Of a stretch of DNA of 35,424 bases, positions 1 through 7,539 are shown piece by piece. This DNA comes from Anaerorudis sp964444915 (GTDB lineage: Bacteria; Bacteroidota; Bacteroidia; Bacteroidales; Dysgonomonadaceae). The stretch lies in contig CAYUIY010000012.1 of assembly GCA_964444915.1 (NCBI GenBank), forward strand, positions 1 to 35,424, written 5' to 3'. Within the stretch, counting starts at the first letter, position 1; every line of letters starts with the position of its first letter. Below the pieces are notes generated by a model. It was not told where the DNA came from. It saw only the letters and a program-made list of their open reading frames with translations, and did not search any database. The position numbers were made by a program, and so were the translations under genes.

Positions 1-48
1 TAAATATGTAGGTAAACATTGTAACTTATTGATAACTAGTACCATTTG

Positions 49-135
49 CGGAAGCTGGGGGATTCGAACCCCCGGTACGATTACTCGTACGGCAGTTTAG
101 CAAACTGCTGGTTTCAGCCACTCACCCAAACTTCC
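49..135 (-). tRNA. tRNA-Ser (GCU)
   Basis: Read on the minus strand this 87-nt segment folds as a class II tRNA with a 7-bp acceptor stem (GGAAGTT paired to AGCTTCC), a long variable arm and a GGTTCGAAT T-loop. The anticodon GCT lies at 99-101, inside a CAGTT/AACTG stem. The discriminator is G, as expected for serine. CCA is not encoded: the genomic bases after the discriminator read CAA, so CCA must be added by the nucleotidyltransferase. It is transcribed away from mltG. Confidence 0.95.
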
Positions 136-160
136 GAAGGATATTCTTAAAAATCGCTCG

Positions 161-192
161 CAAATATACGAGTTTGTTTTCAGCTTATCAAA
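161..192 (-). promoter_or_regulatory. Promoter of tRNA-Ser
   Basis: The minus strand carries TATATTTG at 161-168, an exact TAnnTTTG -7 box. TTTG at 189-192 lies 20 bp further upstream and fits the -33 box. The box is about 26 bp before the tRNA 5' end. This is the best complete Bacteroidetes-type promoter in the window. Confidence 0.75.
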
Positions 193-221
193 GAAAATTC
201 AATTTTTTATAGAAATATTTC

Positions 222-229
222 TACATTTG
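222..229 (+). promoter_or_regulatory. Promoter -7 box of mltG
   Basis: TACATTTG is an exact match to TAnnTTTG and lies 27 bp before the mltG ATG. No clear -33 TTTG is seen. Confidence 0.6.
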
Positions 230-256
230 TGGTGTTTTTATGGTAAAATTGCTTGA

Positions 257-1300
257 ATGCAAAAGGAATCAAACAGAAAGCGACATAAAACGGCGTGGTG
301 TATTTTTTCTTTCGTAGTGTTGTTGATAGTAAGTAGTGTTTTTTATTTAAAAAATACTGTTCTTAAACCTTTTACACCGGATACAACCGTTTACATCTAT
401 ATTGATGAAAGAAAAGATTTCGAAGACATTGTTCATCAATTGAAGGAAAAAGCCAATTTGCCGTCGGAAAAAATTTTCAGCATATTGGCCAAGCGGATGA
501 ACTATTTGTCCAACATTAAAACCGGGTGTTATGCTGTTAAAAATGGCATGACCATGATGCAGTTAATCCGTATTTTGCGTGCAGGAATGCAAACTCCCGT
601 TAACGTTACTTTCAATAATATACGCACCAAAGCCGATCTTGCTTCTCGCCTTTCGCAACAACTCATGGCGGATAGCATTTCTTTGATAAGTGCCTTGAAT
701 GATCCCGGAAAAGTTGAGGAGCTGGGATTCGATACAAGCACGGTTGTATGCATGTTCATTCCTAATACGTATGAAGTATATTGGGATATCAGTATCGACA
801 AATTGCTTTCGCGAATGAAACGCGAATACGACGCTTTCTGGAATGATGAGCGGAAGGCTAAAGCTCAAAAGATAGGCTTGACACCGATAGAAGTTTCCAT
901 CTTGGCATCCATTGTTGAAGAAGAAGCTACTTATCCCGACGAATATCCTGTTATCGCGGGGCTTTATTTGAATCGTTTGCACAGAGGGATGAAACTTGAG
1001 GCCGATCCGACGGTGAAATTTGCCGTTGGTGACTTTTCGTTGAGGCGCATTTTGTTTAAGCATTTAGAGGTTGATTCGCCTTATGATACGTATAAATATG
1101 CCGGGTTGCCGCCTGGCCCTATCCGCATACCTTCTATCGAAGCCATTGATGCTGTTCTTTCACCTCAACAGCACGGTTATCTGTTTATGTGTGCCAAAGA
1201 GGATCTCTCCGGGAGGCATAATTTTGCAGCCACCCATACTGAGCATGTACGTAATGCAGTGCGTTATCAGCGAGCGCTCAATGAAAGAAAAATCTATTAA
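257..1300 (+). CDS. mltG: Endolytic murein transglycosylase MltG (YceG-like)
   Basis: MltG cuts nascent peptidoglycan glycan strands at the outer face of the inner membrane and is thought to set glycan strand length. The protein has 347 residues, normal for the family. A short cytoplasmic N-terminus is followed by one membrane anchor at about residues 13-32, then the YceG catalytic domain. The signature LASIVEEEATY contains the likely catalytic glutamate at residue 221, aligned by motif with the E. coli catalytic Glu. Other conserved pieces are the ADPTVK segment and YAGLPPGPI near the C-terminus. The ATG at 257 sits just after a TAnnTTTG promoter. The stop codon overlaps the stop of the convergent aldo/keto reductase gene, so no separate terminator fits between them. 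Identification is firm. Confidence 0.95.
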   Translation: MQKESNRKRHKTAWCIFSFVVLLIVSSVFYLKNTVLKPFTPDTTVYIYIDERKDFEDIVHQLKEKANLPSEKIFSILAKRMNYLSNIKTGCYAVKNGMTMMQLIRILRAGMQTPVNVTFNNIRTKADLASRLSQQLMADSISLISALNDPGKVEELGFDTSTVVCMFIPNTYEVYWDISIDKLLSRMKREYDAFWNDERKAKAQKIGLTPIEVSILASIVEEEATYPDEYPVIAGLYLNRLHRGMKLEADPTVKFAVGDFSLRRILFKHLEVDSPYDTYKYAGLPPGPIRIPSIEAIDAVLSPQQHGYLFMCAKEDLSGRHNFAATHTEHVRNAVRYQRALNERKIY

Positions 1301-2118
1301 AATGTAATTTCGTCGGGGTGAGACCCTACGCGTTGATCTCTATTTAATGAATTAATCCGTTTCATATCCTCTTCCGATAGTTTAAAATCAAAAATATCCA
1401 GGTTTTTTTTCTGGCGTGATAAATTTGATGATTTGGGGATCACTACGATGCCGCGTTGAATATCCCATCGCAAAACTACTTGTGCCGGGGTTTTGCCGTA
1501 TTTTTTGGCTATTTCTTTAAGAATGGGTTCTTCAAGCAGATTATTTTTTTTAGCGCAAAAAGGACTCCATGCTTCAGGGACAATATTTTTCTCATGTAAA
1601 TAATTCACTAGTTTTTCCTGAATCAGATAAGGGTGAAGTTCAATTTGGTCTACTGCAGGAACTACTGATGCTGTTTTGAGCAGTTCGTTAAGATGATGCT
1701 CGAGATAATTGCTGACACCTATAGCCCTGGTTTTTCCTCCGGCATAGATTTTTTCCATTTCTTTCCAAACCGACACATATTTTTCTTTCACCGGCCAATG
1801 TACCAGATATAAGTCGATGTATTCTGTCCCCAGCCGTTGCAAACTAGCTTCAAAAGCTCCTTGTACATTATTTTTTCGGATATCGTCGTTCCATAATTTC
1901 GTAGTTAAAAAAATTTCTTCGCGTGGAATGCCGCTGTCTCTGATGGCTTTTCCTACGGCTTCTTCGTTTTCGTATATCATTGCTGTATCGATGTGTCGAT
2001 ATCCAACATCGAGAGCCATTCGTACTGTTTCGTACGCAATTTTATTATCGGTTAACCGAAAAACACCTAATCCCACATAAGGAATTTTTATTCCATTATT
2101 TAGTGTTGCATATTCCAT
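1297..2118 (-). CDS. Aldo/keto reductase (2,5-diketo-D-gluconate reductase-like)
   Basis: This is an NADPH-dependent cytoplasmic aldehyde/ketone reductase of the AKR superfamily, a (beta/alpha)8 barrel. At 273 residues it has the usual length of the small bacterial AKR5-like group. All four catalytic-tetrad positions are visible: D44 and Y49 in HIDTAMIYENE, K74 in LTTKLW and H107 in DLYLVHWP. The C-terminal IPKSSNLSRQKKNLDIFDF segment matches the cofactor-phosphate binding region. The physiological substrate cannot be read from the sequence; methylglyoxal or sugar aldehydes are typical for relatives. The gene starts 13 bp after the ribF stop and probably shares its transcript. Its stop overlaps the mltG stop on the other strand by four bases (1297-1300). 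Confidence 0.9.
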   Translation of the reverse strand: MEYATLNNGIKIPYVGLGVFRLTDNKIAYETVRMALDVGYRHIDTAMIYENEEAVGKAIRDSGIPREEIFLTTKLWNDDIRKNNVQGAFEASLQRLGTEYIDLYLVHWPVKEKYVSVWKEMEKIYAGGKTRAIGVSNYLEHHLNELLKTASVVPAVDQIELHPYLIQEKLVNYLHEKNIVPEAWSPFCAKKNNLLEEPILKEIAKKYGKTPAQVVLRWDIQRGIVVIPKSSNLSRQKKNLDIFDFKLSEEDMKRINSLNRDQRVGSHPDEITF

Positions 2119-2131
2119 ATTATGTTTCTTT

Positions 2132-3175
2132 TTAGTTGTTGAGTTTTTCCATTACGGCAATTTTGTCTTTCCTTATTTGTTCTACCAACGATTTCACACT
2201 GTCAAATTTTATGTCTGGGCGAACAAAATCAACAAATTCCACTGTCAACGATCGATTATACAGATCCCCTTCAAAGTCGAAAATATTTACCTCCATGCTA
2301 ATTTCGTTGTCGTTTTGTATGGTGGGGCGTGTACCGATATAAAGCATTCCTTTGTAAATTTCGTTTTCGAATCGGACAAAAACCGCATAAACACCTAATG
2401 CAGGAATTACCTTATATGTTTCCCATGCTTGAATGTTGGCTGTAGGGAAACCAAGTGTGCGACCTACTTTGTAACCTTCAATGATTTTACCGGAAAATTT
2501 GTAATTATAAGAAAGCAATTTATTTGCAAGCTTAATTTTTCCTTCGGAAAGTAAGCGCCGTATCTGAGATGAGCTTACATGATAGTCTTCAAAACGTAGT
2601 TCGCTTGCCTGTATAACATCAATTCCAAGTTCTTTGCCATACTCTACATAATCAGGAAATCCTTCTTCTCTGTTGTGCCCAAAACGGTGATTGTGACCTA
2701 TAAGTAAGGTGTGGACATTTATTTTTTCTTTTAGTACTTTTTCCATGAATGCTTTTGCCGTCAATTGAGAAAGCTCAACGGTAAAAGGCATGCTTATGCA
2801 ATAATTGACTCCTGTAGTTTCTAATTGTTCCAGTTTTTCTTCATATCCACATAGAAGTTTAGGTTGATAGTCCTGTTGTAAAACTTTTCGTGGATGTTCA
2901 GGGAAAGTAACTACCGCTGCCGGCAAATTTAACTGCTTTGCTTTGGCTTTCACCTGAGTGATTAAATGTCGGTGACCTATATGGACGCCATCAAAAAAAC
3001 CGATAGTAGCAACCAACGGCTTCTGTTCAATAGAGTAGTCTTTTTTTGATAAATCGATACGTTCCAAAACAAGTGATTTTTTTTTGCTTTTGTTCAATAA
3101 ACACATGACACCCCTTTTTAGTTTTAAAAACAAGGGGGAAAATTCTCTTAAAAACGTTTTTTCTTCTTTTTTCAT
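2132..3175 (-). CDS. ribF: Bifunctional riboflavin kinase / FAD synthetase RibF
   Basis: RibF phosphorylates riboflavin to FMN and then adenylates FMN to FAD in the cytoplasm. The N-terminal nucleotidyltransferase domain shows GFFDGVHIGHRH (residues 58-69 in this reading), LIGHNHRFGHNREG-like sequence and the SSSQIRRLL segment. The C-terminal flavokinase domain shows GRTLGFPTANI followed by GVYAVFVRF. The start is uncertain. The usual family start lies only about 20 residues before the GFFDGVH motif, whereas this ATG gives a 57-residue leader. An internal ATG at 3106, preceded by AAGGGG, would remove 23 residues, and even then a short lysine-rich extension remains. The gene lies 13 bp upstream of the aldo/keto reductase gene and is divergent from the DUF1080 gene. 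Function is certain; only the N-terminus is in doubt. Confidence 0.94.
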   Translation of the reverse strand: MKKEEKTFLREFSPLFLKLKRGVMCLLNKSKKKSLVLERIDLSKKDYSIEQKPLVATIGFFDGVHIGHRHLITQVKAKAKQLNLPAAVVTFPEHPRKVLQQDYQPKLLCGYEEKLEQLETTGVNYCISMPFTVELSQLTAKAFMEKVLKEKINVHTLLIGHNHRFGHNREEGFPDYVEYGKELGIDVIQASELRFEDYHVSSSQIRRLLSEGKIKLANKLLSYNYKFSGKIIEGYKVGRTLGFPTANIQAWETYKVIPALGVYAVFVRFENEIYKGMLYIGTRPTIQNDNEISMEVNIFDFEGDLYNRSLTVEFVDFVRPDIKFDSVKSLVEQIRKDKIAVMEKLNN

Positions 3176-3206
3176 CGAAAATACAAAATACTATTCAATA
3201 TTTCTT

Positions 3207-3214
3207 TATCTTTG
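3207..3214 (+). promoter_or_regulatory. Promoter -7 box of the DUF1080 lipoprotein gene
   Basis: TATCTTTG is an exact TAnnTTTG match, 57 bp before the ATG at 3272. It lies in the short divergent gap with ribF. Confidence 0.65.
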
Positions 3215-3271
3215 CGAAAAGGTGAAATTAATTGACCTATATTTCATTAAATAATATAAAAAGAGAAGATC

Positions 3272-4543
3272 ATGAAAACGAAACTTTTATTTGTATGTGT
3301 TGTGATGGCGGGAATATTTTTTGTTTCCTGTCAAGGCGGAGAAAAAAATAATGTATTGACGAAAGCTGAAGAAGCTGAAGGATGGAAATTATTGTTCGAT
3401 GGTAAGACATTAAATGGATGGCGCGATTACAATGGCGAATCGTTAACTGCCCCATGGACAGTTGAAGACGGAACAATTCGTGCATTGGGTGGAGGCAGTG
3501 ATGCGAGTGGTTATATTGTAACCGATGAGGTTTATGAAAATTTTGAATTGGTTTGGGACTGGAAAATTGCCGAAGGCGGGAATAGTGGTGTCTTATACCA
3601 TGTTGTTGAACATCCCAAATTTAAGGTTCCGTATATTACAGGTCCGGAATATCAGTTGATCGATGAGGAAAATTTTCCCGAACCTCTTGAAGAGTGGCAG
3701 AAAACCGCAGCTGATTATGCCATGTATGTACCTGATCTCAGCAAGAAAAAATTGAAACCTGCCGGAGAATGGAATACCTCGAAAATTGTTTTCGATAACG
3801 GTCATGTTGAACATTGGCTTAACGGTGAAAAAGTACTTGAATTTGAAGCTTGGACAGACGAGTGGTTTGAGCGAAAAAATAGTGGTAAATGGAAAGATGC
3901 TCCCGAATACGGATTAGCTCACAAAGGAGTTATTTGTCTTCAGGATCATGGTTCGGCTGCCTGGTTTCGCAATCTCAAAATTAAAGAGTTGCCCAGAAAA
4001 ACGAAAGAGGTAACGCTTTTCAATGGTGTCGATTTGCATGGTTGGGAAGTATACGGAACCGAGAAATGGTATGTTCAAGATGGCATTTTGGTATGCGAAA
4101 GTGGTCCCGAAAAAAAATATGGTTATCTTGCAACCCGCGAATATTACGATGATTTTGATCTTACTCTCGAGTTCAAGCAAGAATCCAATGGGAATTCGGG
4201 CGTCTTCTTCCGTTCGTTTATCGAGCCGGGTGAGATTATTAATGGTTGGCAAGTGGAAGTGGCACCCAAAGGGCATGGTACAGGTGGTATTTATGAATCT
4301 TATGGAAGAGGTTGGCTGGCGCGCATCCCGGAGGAAAAAGAAGATGTTTTGAAAGAGGGTGAATGGAATACATTGCGCATACGCGTACAAGGCGATAATG
4401 TAAAAACATGGCTCAACGGGGAAGAAATGGTTGAGCTGAGCGATGAGAAAATTGGTAAGGCTCAAGGTCGCATTGCCTTGCAAATACATGATGGGGGTGG
4501 TATTAAAGTACTCTGGAAAAATTTTCAGCTGAAAACGTTATAG
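3272..4543 (+). CDS. Lipoprotein with two DUF1080 (3-keto-disaccharide hydrolase-like) domains
   Basis: The protein has 423 residues. A signal peptide ends in the lipobox VSC, with the lipidated cysteine at residue 20, followed by QGGE, so it is probably anchored in an outer-membrane or periplasmic leaflet. Two homologous domains follow. Domain 1 (about 37-235) starts WKLLFDGKTLNGW; domain 2 (about 245-423) starts VTLFNGVDLHGW. Both contain a GNSGV(L/F) motif and end with a W..(L/F)(K/Q)(I/L)K strand, and both have the EWNT plus WLNGE(K/E) pair typical of DUF1080 (PF06439), a concanavalin-like fold. The family is annotated as 3-keto-disaccharide hydrolase and is common in Bacteroidetes glycan degradation; the substrate here is not known. 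The gene is monocistronic, with its own promoter upstream and a strong terminator downstream. No SusCD pair is adjacent. Confidence 0.88.
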   Translation: MKTKLLFVCVVMAGIFFVSCQGGEKNNVLTKAEEAEGWKLLFDGKTLNGWRDYNGESLTAPWTVEDGTIRALGGGSDASGYIVTDEVYENFELVWDWKIAEGGNSGVLYHVVEHPKFKVPYITGPEYQLIDEENFPEPLEEWQKTAADYAMYVPDLSKKKLKPAGEWNTSKIVFDNGHVEHWLNGEKVLEFEAWTDEWFERKNSGKWKDAPEYGLAHKGVICLQDHGSAAWFRNLKIKELPRKTKEVTLFNGVDLHGWEVYGTEKWYVQDGILVCESGPEKKYGYLATREYYDDFDLTLEFKQESNGNSGVFFRSFIEPGEIINGWQVEVAPKGHGTGGIYESYGRGWLARIPEEKEDVLKEGEWNTLRIRVQGDNVKTWLNGEEMVELSDEKIGKAQGRIALQIHDGGGIKVLWKNFQLKTL

Positions 4544-4564
4544 AAAGATAATTTCTCTTTAATT

Positions 4565-4605
4565 AACCCGTTGAGCGACCCCGAAAATGCTCAACGGGTT
4601 TTTTT
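4565..4605 (+). terminator. Rho-independent terminator after the DUF1080 gene
   Basis: A perfect 12-bp stem (AACCCGTTGAGC at 4565-4576, GCTCAACGGGTT at 4589-4600) closes a 12-nt loop and runs into a T7 tract. Confidence 0.93.
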
Positions 4606-4682
4606 GGCATCTTTTTTGTACACAACATTTAAAACGACGAAGGTTATTTTCTTAGATGATAGTTTTTTACGAAAAAACAAAC

Positions 4683-4690
4683 TATCTTTG
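4683..4690 (+). promoter_or_regulatory. Promoter -7 box of rsfS
   Basis: TATCTTTG matches TAnnTTTG exactly. It lies 26 bp before the ATG at 4716 but downstream of the more distal in-frame ATG at 4656, so transcripts from it can only use 4716. Confidence 0.7.
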
Positions 4691-4715
4691 TATTGCTAAT
4701 TTACTAAAACAGCGA

Positions 4716-5075
4716 ATGAGAGAAAAAGACAGATTATTAGAAAGCATAATAAGAGGAATACAGGAGAAAAAGGGGAAAAACATTACCACTATAGAATTGA
4801 AAGAGATTGCAGGATCTATCTGCGATTACTTTGTTATTTGTGAAGGAAAGACCCCTATGCAAGTTTCAGCTGTTGCTGAATCGATTGAAGAAATTGTATG
4901 GAAAAATACAAGAGAAAATCCGCTCAGGATTCATGGTCAACAACGGGCAGAATGGATTGGCATGGATTATGGCACTATCATTGTGCATATCTTTTTGCCT
5001 GAACTGCGTGCTTTTTACGATATCGATCATTTGTGGGCTGATGCTTTTCTTGAGAACATTCCCAATTTAGAATAA
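4716..5075 (+). CDS. rsfS: Ribosome silencing factor RsfS
   Basis: RsfS binds ribosomal protein L14 and blocks joining of the 30S and 50S subunits, lowering translation when nutrients are short. From the ATG at 4716 the product is 119 residues, the normal family size. It keeps the Iojap/DUF143 signatures: CDYFVICEGKTPMQVSAVAE, a segment like the usual EGxxxAEWIxxDYG (here RAEWIGMDYGTIIVHIF) and the aromatic FYDIDHLWADA near the C-terminus. A longer frame opens at 4656, but that start lies upstream of the TAnnTTTG box and its extra 20 residues do not look family-like, so I reject it. ftsH follows after a short gap, an arrangement known in other Bacteroidetes. Confidence 0.93.
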   Translation: MREKDRLLESIIRGIQEKKGKNITTIELKEIAGSICDYFVICEGKTPMQVSAVAESIEEIVWKNTRENPLRIHGQQRAEWIGMDYGTIIVHIFLPELRAFYDIDHLWADAFLENIPNLE

Positions 5076-5143
5076 AAACTTATTTCTTTCAAAAGTGTTA
5101 CATTCGTAGGTCATTAATTTTTTTTCTTGGGGAATAATAATAA

Positions 5144-5185
5144 ATGGATAAAAAAACAAAAATTCGAATAGACAATCGCCCTTGA
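5144..5185 (+). other. Short upstream frame overlapping the ftsH start
   Basis: An ATG at 5144, preceded by TTGGGGAATAATAATAA, opens a 13-codon frame (MDKKTKIRIDNRP) whose TGA at 5183-5185 overlaps the TTG at 5182 used as the ftsH start. The frame contains an A7 run early on. One extra A there would bring this ATG into the ftsH frame and give the natural-looking leader MDKKNKNSNRQSP. It could be the true ftsH N-terminus broken by an indel, a real leader peptide, or chance. Confidence 0.45.
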
Positions 5186-7266
5186 ACCCTAATAAAGATA
5201 ATAAACCTCCAAAATCATCTTTTAATGCTTACTGGATTTATACCATTATTTTTATAGCATTGTTGGCGTTATACTTTTTTGGAGGGAATTCTTCGGTAAA
5301 AGAAGTTTCTTGGTCTGATTTTCAGAAATATATCAGTGAAGATCGGGTCGAGAGTATTGTTATTTATAGCAATAAAGAAATAGCCGAAGCAAAAGTAAGA
5401 AGGGAATCTGTAGACTACATTTTCGGAGAGAACGCCAATGCTGCCGGAAAGAATCCGGTTATCACTGTGCGTATCCCATCGGCAGAAGGAGCTTCGGAAT
5501 TTATCGATAAAGTAAAATTGGAAAAAGGGTACAATATTGAGGTGCGTTTTGACACAACATCCGAAATATGGGGAATTCTGCTTACGGCTGCTCCCTTCAT
5601 TTTGTTGATTGTTTTCTGGGTATGGATGATGAGAAGGATGCAAAGCGGAGGTGGAGGTGGAGGTGGAAATATCTTCAATGTTGGAAAATCCAAAGCACAA
5701 CTTTTTGATAAAGATGCGGGAGTAAAGGTTACTTTCAAAGATGTTGCAGGACTTTCAGAAGCCAAGGAAGAGGTTAAAGAAATAGTGGAGTTTCTTAAAC
5801 ATCCCGATAATTACACGAGTTTAGGCGGGAAAATTCCAAAAGGAGCATTGCTGATAGGACCTCCAGGAACAGGAAAGACCTTGTTGGCAAAAGCCGTTGC
5901 AGGCGAAGCCAACGTTCCTTTTTTCTCCATTTCGGGTTCCGATTTTGTTGAAATGTTTGTCGGTGTGGGCGCATCGCGTGTACGCGATCTCTTTCGTCAG
6001 GCGAAAGAGAAAGCTCCCTGCATTGTCTTTATTGATGAAATTGATGCTGTGGGACGTGCTCGTGGCAAGAATGTCAATTTTGGAGCAAATGATGAACGTG
6101 AAAACACCTTAAATCAGCTGCTAACCGAGATGGATGGGTTCAGTTCGAATAGCGGGGTTATCATTCTTGCAGCAACTAACCGTGCCGATATTTTGGATAA
6201 AGCTTTGCTTCGTGCGGGCCGTTTCGATCGCCAGATCTATGTTGAATTGCCCGATTTGAATGATCGTAGAGAAATATTTAATGTGCATCTTCGTCCGATT
6301 AAAATTGATGAAACGGTCGATGTTGATTTCTTAGCTCGTCAAACACCCGGTTTTTCCGGAGCAGATATAGCCAATGTGTGCAACGAAGCAGCATTGATTG
6401 CTGCTCGCAGGAAAAAGAAGTTTGTTCAGAAAGAAGATTTTTTGAGTGCTGTTGATCGCATAATCGGTGGATTGGAAAAGAAAAATAAAATTATTACACA
6501 GGATGAAAAACGCTCTATTGCGATTCATGAGGCCGGTCATGCAACGTTGAGTTGGTTTCTAAGATATGCCAGTCCGTTGGTTAAAGTAACTATAGTTCCG
6601 CGAGGAAAAGCATTAGGTGCAGCATGGTATTTGCCCGAAGAACGGCAAATTACAACCAAAGAACAAATGCTCGACGAAATGTGCGCATTACTGGGTGGAC
6701 GTGCCGCAGAAGAATTATTTACAGGAACCATCTCTTCGGGAGCAATGAATGATTTGGAGAGGGTTACCAAACAGGCATATGCGATGATTATGTATATGGG
6801 TATGAGTGAGAAATTGGCAAATTTGTGTTATTATGATTCTACCGGTCAGGAGTATTCTTTTTCTAAACCATATAGTGAAGAAACGGCTAAATTGATCGAT
6901 AGCGAAGTAAAAACCATGATATCGGAACAATATGAGCGAGCAAAAGTTATTCTTTTAGAGCATAAGGAAGGTCATGGTAAACTTGCTGAAATTCTTTTAG
7001 AAAAAGAGATTATTTTTGCAGAAGATTTGGAAATGATTTTTGGTAAACGTCAATGGGTGTCGCGTTCGCAAGAGATCTTGGAAATGAGCAAGAGTATGAA
7101 ACCTGACGATAACCTCATTCGTTCGAAACCGCAAGAAATAAATCCTTTCGTAGACACAGATACCAATTCTTCCTCAGCACCTCACTTTTCAAAAGAAGGG
7201 GAAACAAAAGTAGAGGAGTTTTCTGAAAACGAAAAGGGAGGCGATATATCTAAAAAAGAAAAATAA
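5182..7266 (+). CDS. ftsH: ATP-dependent zinc metalloprotease FtsH
   Basis: FtsH is a hexameric inner-membrane AAA+ protease that degrades damaged membrane proteins and selected cytoplasmic regulators. The reading gives 694 residues. TM1 is at about 18-33 and TM2 at about 131-149, flanking a periplasmic domain. A glycine run sits at about 155-162. Walker A GPPGTGKT is at 226-233, Walker B is IVFIDEID, and the second region of homology is ATNRADILDKALLRAGRFDR. The zinc site is HEAGH at 449-453. The C-terminus is acidic and lysine-rich, as in relatives. The only start in this frame near the expected N-terminus is TTG at 5182, which is unusual. An ATG at 5144 is out of frame by one base after an A7 run, so the 5' end may be mis-sequenced or genuinely frameshifted. 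The gene follows rsfS by about 70-100 bp and ends before a hairpin. Confidence 0.95.
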   Translation: MNPNKDNKPPKSSFNAYWIYTIIFIALLALYFFGGNSSVKEVSWSDFQKYISEDRVESIVIYSNKEIAEAKVRRESVDYIFGENANAAGKNPVITVRIPSAEGASEFIDKVKLEKGYNIEVRFDTTSEIWGILLTAAPFILLIVFWVWMMRRMQSGGGGGGGNIFNVGKSKAQLFDKDAGVKVTFKDVAGLSEAKEEVKEIVEFLKHPDNYTSLGGKIPKGALLIGPPGTGKTLLAKAVAGEANVPFFSISGSDFVEMFVGVGASRVRDLFRQAKEKAPCIVFIDEIDAVGRARGKNVNFGANDERENTLNQLLTEMDGFSSNSGVIILAATNRADILDKALLRAGRFDRQIYVELPDLNDRREIFNVHLRPIKIDETVDVDFLARQTPGFSGADIANVCNEAALIAARRKKKFVQKEDFLSAVDRIIGGLEKKNKIITQDEKRSIAIHEAGHATLSWFLRYASPLVKVTIVPRGKALGAAWYLPEERQITTKEQMLDEMCALLGGRAAEELFTGTISSGAMNDLERVTKQAYAMIMYMGMSEKLANLCYYDSTGQEYSFSKPYSEETAKLIDSEVKTMISEQYERAKVILLEHKEGHGKLAEILLEKEIIFAEDLEMIFGKRQWVSRSQEILEMSKSMKPDDNLIRSKPQEINPFVDTDTNSSSAPHFSKEGETKVEEFSENEKGGDISKKEK

Positions 7267-7285
7267 TCCTTTTTTATAGCTTAAC

Positions 7286-7321
7286 AAGGGCATCCAGAGT
7301 TGCTTTGGATGCCCTTTGTTG
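7286..7321 (+). terminator. Probable terminator after ftsH
   Basis: An 11-bp stem, AAGGGCATCCA (7286-7296) with TGGATGCCCTT (7306-7316), is followed by a broken T tract (TGTTGCTT). The hairpin is strong and the tail weak. Confidence 0.65.
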
Positions 7322-7423
7322 CTTAATAGGTATTTTCTTTTTATTGTTTTTAGTTTTTCTTAATAAGAATCAATCTAAATTATTCTGAACAATATACCTA
7401 TCTTATTCGTTATAACCTTAGAC

Positions 7424-7435
7424 GTCACGTGTGAC
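7424..7435. promoter_or_regulatory. Small dyad upstream of sod
   Basis: GTCAC-GT-GTGAC is a short inverted repeat about 105 bp before the sod ATG, with partly matching flanks (TTAG to the left, CTAA to the right). It could be an operator for a redox-responsive regulator, but five-base arms also arise by chance. No exact TAnnTTTG box is seen in this 273-bp gap. Confidence 0.2.
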
Positions 7436-7539
7436 TAATAAATGTATTCTCTTATGTGGCAATAGGACAATTGAGCATGCTGATGTGCCATAATTTACGT
7501 ACTCAAAATAGAATATTAACTCTAAAAACAGTAAAAAGT

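Noticed and set aside
563..1063. 166-codon minus-strand open frame opposite mltG
   Set aside because: It lies wholly antisense to a certain gene and has no family-like motifs.
3914..4489. 191-codon minus-strand open frame opposite the DUF1080 gene
   Set aside because: Shadow of a well-supported coding region with no recognisable domain.
4656..4715. Longer rsfS start at the first ATG
   Set aside because: It lies upstream of the -7 box and adds 20 residues absent from the family.
7456..7539. Longer sod start
   Set aside because: The 28 extra residues have no resemblance to SOD N-termini, whereas MKFEKVPLPYAP at 7540 does.
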